DNA of 8,176 nt from Ruminococcus_G sp963594675 (GTDB lineage Bacteria; Bacillota; Clostridia; Lachnospirales; Lachnospiraceae): assembly GCA_963594675.1 (NCBI GenBank), contig CAVBGA010000122.1, positions 1 through 8,176 of the forward strand, in the 5' to 3' direction. Below, in pieces: positions 1 through 5,157 of the stretch. Numbering within the stretch: position 1 is the first letter of the stretch; every line of letters starts with the position of its first letter. The notes below the pieces were generated by a model. It searched no databases. It was given only the letters and a program-made list of their open reading frames with translations, and had not been told where the DNA came from. Made by a program: the position numbers and the translations under genes.

Positions 1-1
1 A

Positions 2-52
2 GTAGGTCCTATGCTGATCGAGGCAATCAAGGCTGCTAAAGCTGCTAAATAA
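2..52 (+). CDS. C-terminal end of an unidentified protein (partial; possibly electron-transfer flavoprotein alpha subunit)
   Basis: An open frame enters from the left edge and ends at TAA 50-52, giving 16 visible residues that finish in an Ala/Lys-rich amphipathic helix (PMLIEAIKAAKAAK). The stop is 20 nt before abfD, with only a ribosome binding site between them, so the two genes are very probably co-transcribed. Sixteen residues are too few to assign a family. The tail loosely resembles the C-terminal helix of EtfA proteins, which end in a Pro-x-Leu-Ile-Glu type helix. EtfA would fit the pathway, since butyryl-CoA dehydrogenase/Etf consumes the crotonyl-CoA made by AbfD. That identity is inference only; that a coding region ends here is fairly safe. 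Confidence 0.6.
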   Translation, partial: VGPMLIEAIKAAKAAK

Positions 53-56
53 TTTC

Positions 57-62
57 GGAGGT
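57..62 (+). promoter_or_regulatory. Ribosome binding site of abfD
   Basis: GGAGGT is a near-perfect Shine-Dalgarno sequence 10 nt before the ATG at 73. A second ATG follows immediately at 76 (13 nt from the site). The spacing favours 73 slightly, but either could be used and the protein would differ by one residue. Confidence 0.8.
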
Positions 63-72
63 AAAGAACCTT

Positions 73-1521
73 ATGATGACAAGAGAAGAGTACTTTGAGA
101 GTTTGAGAAAACTTAATCTTAAAGTATATATGTTTGGAAAACGTGTGGAGAATCCCGTTGATGATCCTATTATCCGTCCTTCACTGAATTCCATCGGCAT
201 GACTTATGAACTGGCAAATCAGCCGGAATATGAGGATATCATGACCGCAACCTCTTCACTTAATGGTCAGAAAATTAACCGCTTTACGCATCTTCACCAG
301 TCCACTCAGGACTTGGTTAAAAAAGTAAAAATGCTCCGTCTTCTGGGTCAGAAGACGGCAGCATGCTTCCAGCGTTGTGTTGGTATGGATGCAAGTAATG
401 CAGTATTTTCAACAACATATGAGATTGACCAGGCAAAGGGTACTCACTATCATGAGAACTTCAAGAAGTGGTTGGATTATGTTCAGAAGAACGACTATGT
501 AACAGATGGTGCCATGACTGACCCCAAAGGAAATCGTGGCCTTGCTCCTAGCAAACAGGTAGATCCTGATGTCTTCCTGAGAGTTGTAGAGCGTCGCCCG
601 GATGGTGTTATTGTACGTGGTGCAAAAGCTCATCAGACAGGTATTGTTAACTCTCACGAGGTTCTGGTTATGCCTACCATCGCTATGAGAGAAGATGATA
701 AAGATTATGCGATTTCCTTTGCTGTTCCAACAGACTCCGAAGGTATCTTCATGATCTATGGTCGTCAGTCTTGCGATACTCGTAAGACAGAGAAAGATCA
801 TAACATTGATGTAGGTAATAGTGAGTTCGGTGGACATGAAGCATTGGTTATTTTCGACAATGTATTTGTTCCCAACGAAAGAATCTTCATGAATGGCGAA
901 TATGAATTTGCTGGTATGATGGTAGAGCGTTTCGCTGGATATCATCGTCAGTCTTATGGCGGATGTAAAGTAGGTGTTGGTGATGTCCTGATCGGAGCTA
1001 CTGCTCTTGCAGCAGAATATAATGGAGCTCAGAAGGCTTCCCATATTAAAGATAAACTGATCGAGATGACACATCTGAACGAGACTTTGTTCTGCTGTGG
1101 TATCGCATGTTCAGCAGAGGGAGCACCTACAAAAGCTGGCAATTATCAGATTGATCTGCTTCTTGCAAATGTATGTAAGCAGAATGTTACCAGATTCCCT
1201 TATGAGATTGCACGTCTTGCAGAGGATATCGCTGGTGGTCTGATGGTTACATGTCCATCAGAGACAGATTACAATACTCCAGAACTGAGACCATATATTG
1301 AGAAATATCTGGTTGGCGTTGATGGCGTATCTGTAGAAAACAGAATGAGAGTTCTTCGTCTTATTGAGAATCTTACTCTTGGTACAGCAGCAGTCGGATA
1401 TAGAACAGAGTCAATGCATGGTGCAGGATCACCTCAGGCTCAGCGTATCATGATTTCTCGCCAGGGTAATTTGGAGATGAAGAAAGGTTTGGCAAAAGCA
1501 ATTGCCAAGATTTCTGATTGA
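73..1521 (+). CDS. abfD: 4-hydroxybutyryl-CoA dehydratase / vinylacetyl-CoA delta-isomerase
   Basis: This FAD- and [4Fe-4S]-containing cytoplasmic enzyme dehydrates 4-hydroxybutyryl-CoA to crotonyl-CoA by a radical mechanism and isomerises vinylacetyl-CoA. The 482-aa product has the acyl-CoA dehydrogenase-like fold of the HpaB/AbfD family and matches, from memory, the Clostridium aminobutyricum enzyme nearly end to end. The cluster ligands are all present: Cys98 and Cys102 (ACFQRC), His291 and Cys298 (HRQSYGGC), equivalent to C99/C103/H292/C299 there. Other active-site residues are also kept: Thr189 in KAHQTG, Glu256, Tyr295, Lys299 and the Glu446 of YRTESMHG. It is about 8 residues shorter than the roughly 490-aa reference, the difference lying around residues 398-422. 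It sits between the end of an unknown gene and a small cysteine-rich gene whose TTG start overlaps its stop. With the downstream crotonase it links succinate or 4-aminobutyrate breakdown to butyrate formation. Confidence 0.96.
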   Translation: MMTREEYFESLRKLNLKVYMFGKRVENPVDDPIIRPSLNSIGMTYELANQPEYEDIMTATSSLNGQKINRFTHLHQSTQDLVKKVKMLRLLGQKTAACFQRCVGMDASNAVFSTTYEIDQAKGTHYHENFKKWLDYVQKNDYVTDGAMTDPKGNRGLAPSKQVDPDVFLRVVERRPDGVIVRGAKAHQTGIVNSHEVLVMPTIAMREDDKDYAISFAVPTDSEGIFMIYGRQSCDTRKTEKDHNIDVGNSEFGGHEALVIFDNVFVPNERIFMNGEYEFAGMMVERFAGYHRQSYGGCKVGVGDVLIGATALAAEYNGAQKASHIKDKLIEMTHLNETLFCCGIACSAEGAPTKAGNYQIDLLLANVCKQNVTRFPYEIARLAEDIAGGLMVTCPSETDYNTPELRPYIEKYLVGVDGVSVENRMRVLRLIENLTLGTAAVGYRTESMHGAGSPQAQRIMISRQGNLEMKKGLAKAIAKISD

Positions 1522-1805
1522 TCATAGGATTAAAATACTGCGGCGGCTGCAACCCGACATATGATCGGGGCGCCGCCGTAGGTAGCTTAAAGAATTATTT
1601 TAAAGATAAGGAAGTAACCTTTGCATCCTACGACCCTTCTGGGTCCTATGAATATTGTCTGCTGGTGGAAGGATGCAATAGGGAATGCTTACCGGTTAAA
1701 ACATTTTCTAACTGCGGTCATCTTTTTGTGGCTGTAAGTCAGGAAGATTTTAACAAAATAAAAGATGAACTGTGCACCATTTTAGAAAATGAGTGTGCGG
1801 AGTAA
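1518..1805 (+). CDS. Small cysteine-rich protein with N-terminal CGGCNP motif, function unknown
   Basis: A 95-aa protein I cannot assign to a characterised family. The TTG start at 1518 overlaps the abfD stop TGA (1519-1521) and there is no Shine-Dalgarno sequence before it, so translation is probably coupled to abfD termination. The early CGGC motif and absence of in-frame ATG nearby support this N-terminus. It has eight cysteines: Cys8 and Cys11 (CGGC, followed by NPTYDR), Cys47, Cys53, Cys57, Cys66, Cys86 and Cys93. The CxxC beside a beta-strand start (IIGLKYC) recalls thioredoxin-like or ferredoxin-like small redox/metal proteins. There is no signal peptide or membrane segment, so it is probably cytoplasmic. 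Its place between abfD and crotonase suggests a role tied to the oxygen-sensitive Fe-S flavoenzyme, such as cluster maturation, electron transfer or repair. That role is inference from position only. Confidence 0.8.
   Translation: MIIGLKYCGGCNPTYDRGAAVGSLKNYFKDKEVTFASYDPSGSYEYCLLVEGCNRECLPVKTFSNCGHLFVAVSQEDFNKIKDELCTILENECAE
1538..1581 (+). other. Strong GC-rich hairpin inside the start of the CGGC gene
   Basis: The arms 1538-1547 (CTGCGGCGGC) and 1572-1581 (GCCGCCGTAG) pair over 10 bp with one G-U pair. Inside, G1549-C1550 can pair with G1570-C1571, and 1553-1557 (CCCGA) pairs with 1565-1569 (TCGGG) around the 7-nt loop CATATGA. The structure begins 18 nt after the TTG start and stands out as a GC island in AT-richer coding DNA. 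No T-run follows, so it is not a standard terminator. It could stabilise the 3' end of processed abfD mRNA or slow ribosomes on the small gene. Codon choice for Gly-Gly and Ala-Ala explains part of it. Confidence 0.6.
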
Positions 1806-1810
1806 GGAGA
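1804..1810 (+). promoter_or_regulatory. Ribosome binding site that sets the crotonase start
   Basis: AAGGAGA lies 8 nt before the ATG at 1819 and overlaps the TAA (1803-1805) of the preceding gene. An in-frame ATG at 1789 lies upstream of this site, within the preceding gene, and would add ten residues unrelated to the family. The site therefore decides for 1819. Confidence 0.85.
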
Positions 1811-1818
1811 AAACAGAT

Positions 1819-2598
1819 ATGGAATTTGCATTAGTTGAAAAACAGGGACATGTGGGTATTGTTACTGTTAATTACCCAAAACATCTGAATGCAGTAAGCA
1901 CAGAGGTTCTTACTGACTTGGCAGCAGCATTTGATGAGGTTGAGGCTGACAAGGACATTTACTGTGTAATTCTTAAAGGTGCTGGCGAAAAAGCTTTTGT
2001 TGGTGGTGCAGACATCAAAGAGATGAGCCAGTTTGGCTTCTATGAAGCAAGAGATTATGCAAAATTCGGAAGTGATGTTCTTGAGAAAATTCATCAGTTC
2101 AGAGTTCCTGTAATTGCAGCTATCAACGGATACTGCCTGGGTGGTGGTACAGAGCTTGCAATCGCAGCTGATATCCGTATCGCCGGTGACAATGCTAAAA
2201 TTGCTTTCCCGGAGGTTGGTCTTGGTATCATGACAGGTACAGGCGGATCTATCAGACTTCAGAAAATCGTAGGCGAGGGTGTTGCAAAAGAACTGCTCTT
2301 TACCTGCAATCAGATCAAGGCTGATGAGGCTTACAGAGTTGGTCTTGTAAATAAAGTAGTTCCTGCAGCAGAACTTATGGACGAGGCTATGAAGATGGCT
2401 GAGAAGATCGCAAGCAATGGACCGATCGCTGTAGCTACTATGAAGAAAGCAGTTAACGTTGCAAACGAAACCGACTACAATACTGCAACAGAGCATATGA
2501 TCCTTTCCTTCGGTTCTCTGTTTACTACACAGGATGCACATGATGCACTTTCTGCTTTTGTAAATAAAGAAAAACTGGATCACTTCAACAACAAATAA
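1819..2598 (+). CDS. crt: Enoyl-CoA hydratase / 3-hydroxybutyryl-CoA dehydratase (crotonase)
   Basis: This cytoplasmic enzyme reversibly hydrates crotonyl-CoA to 3-hydroxybutyryl-CoA. At 259 aa it has the usual crotonase length. The oxyanion-hole residues are Ala64 (in VGGADIKEM) and Gly109 (in CLGGGTELA). Both catalytic glutamates are present: Glu112 in GGGTELA and Glu132 in FPEVGLG, matching Glu144 and Glu164 of rat enoyl-CoA hydratase. The GTGGSIRL segment after them is also typical. It follows abfD and the CGGC gene and ends the operon before a terminator. In 4-hydroxybutyrate fermenters crotonyl-CoA is partly reduced to butyryl-CoA and partly hydrated and oxidised to acetyl-CoA. This enzyme would serve the oxidative branch, or run in reverse when butyrate is made from acetyl-CoA. 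Family assignment is secure; the short-chain substrate is inferred from context. Confidence 0.93.
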   Translation: MEFALVEKQGHVGIVTVNYPKHLNAVSTEVLTDLAAAFDEVEADKDIYCVILKGAGEKAFVGGADIKEMSQFGFYEARDYAKFGSDVLEKIHQFRVPVIAAINGYCLGGGTELAIAADIRIAGDNAKIAFPEVGLGIMTGTGGSIRLQKIVGEGVAKELLFTCNQIKADEAYRVGLVNKVVPAAELMDEAMKMAEKIASNGPIAVATMKKAVNVANETDYNTATEHMILSFGSLFTTQDAHDALSAFVNKEKLDHFNNK

Positions 2599-2624
2599 TA
2601 TACGCCAAATATATGCGTGCTAGG

Positions 2625-2661
2625 GAAGACTCATCGGGGTAGTTGCCTCGGTGGGTTTTTT
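2625..2661 (+). terminator. Rho-independent terminator of the abfD-crotonase operon
   Basis: The arm 2629-2639 (ACTCATCGGGG) pairs along its full 11 bp with 2646-2656 (CCTCGGTGGGT), counting several G-U pairs, around the 6-nt loop TAGTTG. A run of six T (2656-2661) follows, and the purines GAAG at 2625-2628 can extend pairing into it. It lies 27 nt after the crotonase stop and before the ribosome binding site of the next gene, so the next small gene depends on read-through or on a promoter I could not identify. Confidence 0.9.
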
Positions 2662-2670
2662 CACTTGAGT

Positions 2671-2675
2671 GGAGG
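2671..2675 (+). promoter_or_regulatory. Ribosome binding site supporting a TTG start at 2684
   Basis: GGAGG lies 8 nt before TTG 2684-2686. A GTG at 2669 in the same frame would begin inside this site and has only the terminator T-run upstream, so the TTG is preferred. Confidence 0.75.
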
Positions 2676-2683
2676 AAACGATT

Positions 2684-2929
2684 TTGCGTCTTACAAAAGT
2701 ACAAGAGTATTTGAAAAAAAATTATCCAAGAGATCCTGTGACTTATACAGAGGAAGACGGACTTGGTAGTCTGGATTTTTCTTATAGAGGCGTACCTTAC
2801 CATATTTGGGAATACCTGGAAGATGGAACCTATGGGGTTGAGACAAATATCCGTAATGGAGGAAAATCTGAAGATCTTGAGGGAGATTATGAGAAAATGG
2901 TGATCGAGATTATTTCTAATTGGGAATAA
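2684..2929 (+). CDS. Small acidic protein of unknown function (81 aa)
   Basis: I do not recognise a characterised family. The 81-aa product starts with a short basic helix (RLTKVQEYLKK), then has alternating short strands with many aromatic residues (GSLDFSYRGVPYHIWEY and GTYGVETNI), and ends in an acidic helix. It has no signal peptide, membrane segment or cysteine. The pattern of strands between two helices suggests a compact alpha-beta fold. It resembles, from general memory, short hypothetical proteins common in Lachnospiraceae, but I cannot name one. The strong GGAGG at ideal spacing and the codon-like composition support real coding. It lies between the terminator of the fermentation operon and the promoter of the amidotransferase cluster, so it may be a single-gene unit. 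No promoter is evident in the 85 bases before it. Confidence 0.75.
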   Translation: MRLTKVQEYLKKNYPRDPVTYTEEDGLGSLDFSYRGVPYHIWEYLEDGTYGVETNIRNGGKSEDLEGDYEKMVIEIISNWE

Positions 2930-2952
2930 ATGCATATAGTTTTCCTAGGTTA

Positions 2953-2997
2953 AATCCTTGACCGGATTCCTTTGCAAAGATATAATGTTTAGGAATC
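2953..2997 (+). repeat. Nested inverted repeats over the promoter (possible operators)
   Basis: Three inverted repeats overlap the promoter. AATCC (2953-2957) and GGATT (2964-2968) flank the -35 box. CTTTGCAAAG (2970-2979) is a perfect 10-bp palindrome in the spacer. GATTCCT (2965-2971) and AGGAATC (2991-2997) flank the -10 box and the start site. Such placement fits repressor binding, but no regulator gene is nearby and short repeats occur by chance in AT-rich DNA. Confidence 0.4.
2958..2986 (+). promoter_or_regulatory. Sigma-A promoter for the amidotransferase-C39-queH cluster
   Basis: TTGACC (2958-2963, 5 of 6 to consensus) and TATAAT (2981-2986, perfect) are separated by exactly 17 nt. 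Transcription should begin near 2991-2994, giving a leader of about 22-25 nt that contains the GAGGTGA ribosome binding site (3004-3010) of the amidotransferase gene. It is the best promoter match in the window. Confidence 0.88.
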
Positions 2998-3015
2998 ATT
3001 TACGAGGTGAAGGCT

Positions 3016-3789
3016 ATGTGTGAATTATTTGGTGCAAATGCAAAAGACAGTATGCAAGTAAATCAATATTTGCAGGAATTCTATGAACACAGCGTAAAAC
3101 ATCCGCACGGATGGGGACTTGCCTGTATGAGGGGGAACGAAGTAATGATTGAGAAAGAACCCATGCAGGCCAGCAAAAGCAACTATCTGAAGGAACGATT
3201 GAAGTATCCTGCAGAAGGGTTAGCTGTGATTGGACATATTCGTTATGCCACCATCGGCAATGTGGAATATAAGAATTGTCACCCTTACATAGGGATGGAT
3301 CAGTCGGGAAGACGCTGGACTTTGGCTCATAATGGAACTATCTTTGAGTTTGCTCCTTTGCATGGGTATGTACAGAAGCAAATGGGGGATACGGACAGCG
3401 AGAGGATACTACTATATATAATTGACCAGATAAATATTGCCATGGAAGAAAAGGGCGGAGAACTCACTGGAAGAGAGCGCTTTATTTTGTTGGACAAGAT
3501 AATTGTTAACATGGCGAAGGATAATAAACTGAATCTCCTGATTTATGATGGCGAGTTTTTTTATGTGCATACCAACTATAAAAATTCTCTTCAGATGGCC
3601 TATGTGAAAAATGGAGTTCTTTTTTCAACGCAGCCATTGCCCAGCGGTTTTTGGCGTCCGGTACCATTTACTCAACTTCTGGCATTTGCCAAGGGCAGAT
3701 TGGTCGAAAAAGGAACTGTGCATGGCAAAGAGTATATAGACAGTGAGGAGAACCTGAATATGCTGTATCAGATTTTCTCGAATCTTTAA
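3016..3789 (+). CDS. Class II glutamine amidotransferase (YafJ/GATase type II family)
   Basis: The 257-aa product is a single Ntn-hydrolase domain that would release ammonia from glutamine. The start at ATG 3016 is chosen because it places the catalytic cysteine directly after Met (MCELFGANAK), where removal of Met exposes Cys as the N-terminal nucleophile. A GTG at 3007 overlaps the ribosome binding site GAGGTGA and would bury that cysteine. Other family motifs are HGWGLAC (31-37), the glutamine-binding Arg76 in GHIRYATIG, the oxyanion Asn106-Gly107 in LAHNGTI, and Asp125 in MGDTDSER. No synthetase or acceptor domain is fused, as in the stand-alone YafJ group of unknown substrate. It is first in a cluster with a C39-like protein 28 nt downstream, then queH. 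The acceptor of the ammonia, or whether it simply hydrolyses a gamma-glutamyl compound, cannot be told from sequence. Confidence 0.88.
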   Translation: MCELFGANAKDSMQVNQYLQEFYEHSVKHPHGWGLACMRGNEVMIEKEPMQASKSNYLKERLKYPAEGLAVIGHIRYATIGNVEYKNCHPYIGMDQSGRRWTLAHNGTIFEFAPLHGYVQKQMGDTDSERILLYIIDQINIAMEEKGGELTGRERFILLDKIIVNMAKDNKLNLLIYDGEFFYVHTNYKNSLQMAYVKNGVLFSTQPLPSGFWRPVPFTQLLAFAKGRLVEKGTVHGKEYIDSEENLNMLYQIFSNL

Positions 3790-3817
3790 TTACCAAGCAG
3801 CGGAAAGGATTTTGTGT

Positions 3818-4435
3818 ATGAAAGTAGCCCTTCGTTATCAAATGTCAGAGTACGATTGTGGTCCCACGGCGCTCTTAAATGCCATTAGTTTTTTGTTCGA
3901 AAGAGAGGAAATTACCCCCTCCATCATTAGAAATATTATGCTGTATTCCCTGGATACCTATGACGGGCAGGGAGGTATGGGCACGGGAGGTACTTCTGCC
4001 ACGGCCATGTTTTTTCTGGGCCATTGGTTGACGGAATATGGGAAAAGCGGACACCTTCCCGTATCCGGAAGATATCTATCTGGTGATTCTGTTTGGATAG
4101 GAAATTCTTCCTCCATCAATGATGCCTTGATTCGGGGTGGTGCTGTTGTTATGCGTGTGCTTTATGAGGTAGGACACTATATCCTTCTTACAGGAGTAGA
4201 CGGCAATAAAATTAGAGTTTTTGACTCCTACATAGAAGAAGGAAGCCTTCCAGAGGGGATTCTTGAAATTAAGGATCAACCCAAGCTTTGTAATCGTTTG
4301 GTGGATTGGGAAGTATTCAATCGAGAGGGATTGGAGATGTATAATCTTGGTCCTGTGGAAAATCGGGAAGCGGTCATTATTTTTAATGAGAAAACCAAAA
4401 TTACTCCGGAGAAATCCATTGAATATTTTATATGA
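3818..4435 (+). CDS. Stand-alone C39-like papain-fold cysteine protease domain protein
   Basis: The 205-aa product looks like the peptidase C39 (bacteriocin-processing, double-glycine) fold without any transporter. It starts at ATG 3818 with GGAAAGGA (3802-3809) 8 nt upstream; a TTG at 3812 in frame is less well placed. The catalytic set is visible: oxyanion Gln8, Cys14 in YDCGPTALLNA, His120 in EVGHYILLTGV and Asp136 in RVFDSY. A glycine-rich stretch, QGGMGTGGTSATA at 51-63, lies between Cys and His. There is no signal peptide or membrane segment, so it probably acts in the cytoplasm. It ends 15 nt before queH. A proteolytic, transglutaminase-like or amidase role is possible. Pairing with a glutamine amidotransferase suggests a substrate with an amide or isopeptide bond, but that is inference. 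Confidence 0.82.
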   Translation: MKVALRYQMSEYDCGPTALLNAISFLFEREEITPSIIRNIMLYSLDTYDGQGGMGTGGTSATAMFFLGHWLTEYGKSGHLPVSGRYLSGDSVWIGNSSSINDALIRGGAVVMRVLYEVGHYILLTGVDGNKIRVFDSYIEEGSLPEGILEIKDQPKLCNRLVDWEVFNREGLEMYNLGPVENREAVIIFNEKTKITPEKSIEYFI

Positions 4436-4450
4436 TTGTATGAGAGTAGA

Positions 4451-5098
4451 ATGAAAGAGAATTATCAAAAATTATTAGACAAAATCATAGAGAAAAATCA
4501 AGAGAGGGGAATCCTTCCCTCTCTTCTTTTGCATGCCTGTTGTGCGCCTTGCAGCAGTTATGTTTTAGAATATTTATCCCATTATTTTAAAATTACAGTT
4601 TATTTCTATAATCCCAATATTACGGGGGTGGAAGAGTATCAAAAGAGAGTAGCTGAGATTCAGCGCCTCATCAAGGAACTTCCGGTGCAACATCCCGTGA
4701 ACTTTGTGGAGGGAGAATATCGACCAGAGAATTTTTTTTCCATGGCGAAAGGCCTTGAAAACTGTCCGGAGCGTGGAGAACGTTGCAGAAAATGTTATGA
4801 GATGCGTTTGAAAAGCACGGCTGAACTGGCAGAAAAAATGCATTTCGATTATTTCTGTACCACCCTATCCATAAGTCCCTTAAAGAATGCGGTATGGCTG
4901 AATGACATTGGAAGGGAATTGTCGAAAACTATCTCAGCAGCATGGTTGGATTCTGATTTTAAAAAGAAAGAAGGCTATAAAAGATCTATAGAACTTTCAG
5001 CGGAATATCATCTCTATCGCCAGAATTTTTGCGGCTGCATCTTCTCAAAAAGGGAAGCTTTGGCAAAAGGTCGGGGAAATTCCACTTGCCATGAATAA
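4451..5098 (+). CDS. queH: Epoxyqueuosine reductase QueH
   Basis: QueH (formerly DUF208) reduces epoxyqueuosine to queuosine at wobble position 34 of tRNAs for Asp, Asn, His and Tyr. It is the cobalamin-independent replacement for QueG. The 215-aa product carries the family's cysteine pattern: Cys30, Cys31 and Cys34 (HACCAPCSS), Cys105, Cys112 and Cys115 (ENCPERGERCRKCYEMRL), Cys136, and Cys194 and Cys196 (QNFCGCIFS). These supply ligands for a [4Fe-4S] cluster and a nearby iron. TTLSISPLKN (137-146) is also typical. ATG 4451 is chosen; a TTG at 4436 in frame lacks a ribosome binding site, and the site for 4451 (GAGAG) is weak and close, so coupling to the gene 15 nt upstream is likely. No other queuosine genes are in the window. 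It completes the cluster started at the promoter near 2958. Confidence 0.93.
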   Translation: MKENYQKLLDKIIEKNQERGILPSLLLHACCAPCSSYVLEYLSHYFKITVYFYNPNITGVEEYQKRVAEIQRLIKELPVQHPVNFVEGEYRPENFFSMAKGLENCPERGERCRKCYEMRLKSTAELAEKMHFDYFCTTLSISPLKNAVWLNDIGRELSKTISAAWLDSDFKKKEGYKRSIELSAEYHLYRQNFCGCIFSKREALAKGRGNSTCHE

Positions 5099-5114
5099 AT
5101 GGAGATGGTACACT
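5086..5114 (+). promoter_or_regulatory. Possible promoter for argH-asd
   Basis: TTGCCA (5086-5091) and TACACT (5109-5114) are 17 nt apart, matching 5 and 4 of 6 consensus bases. The -35 box lies in the last codons of queH. The leader would be about 37 nt, with AGGA in AATGAGGAATA about 7 nt before argH. There is no terminator between queH and argH, so read-through from upstream is also possible. Confidence 0.45.
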
Positions 5115-5157
5115 AACTAAATCAGAATGTAACAATGAAAAGAAATGAGGAATAATA

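Noticed and set aside
409..1074. 221-codon open frame on the - strand inside abfD
   Set aside because: It is antisense to a securely identified gene, its translation has no recognisable domain and is rich in Ser, Ile, Cys and Thr, and such frames arise from codon bias of the sense gene.
1519..1581. abfD stop TGA followed by a hairpin, as for selenocysteine read-through
   Set aside because: The abfD frame meets a TAG only two codons after the TGA (1525-1527), AbfD is full length at the TGA, and the overlapping TTG-start gene explains the region.
1831..2583. 250-codon open frame on the - strand inside crotonase
   Set aside because: It mirrors the crotonase gene almost exactly, has a cysteine- and serine-rich translation with no known motif, and no credible ribosome binding site was noted.
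2585..2935. 116-codon open frame on the - strand covering the small orphan gene
   Set aside because: It reads through the terminator hairpin and the strong + strand ribosome binding site. The + strand frame has a better start context and a more protein-like composition.
4263..4454. 63-codon open frame on the + strand overlapping the end of the C39-like gene
   Set aside because: It lies in another frame across the junction of two well-supported genes, has no ribosome binding site, and shows no conserved motif.
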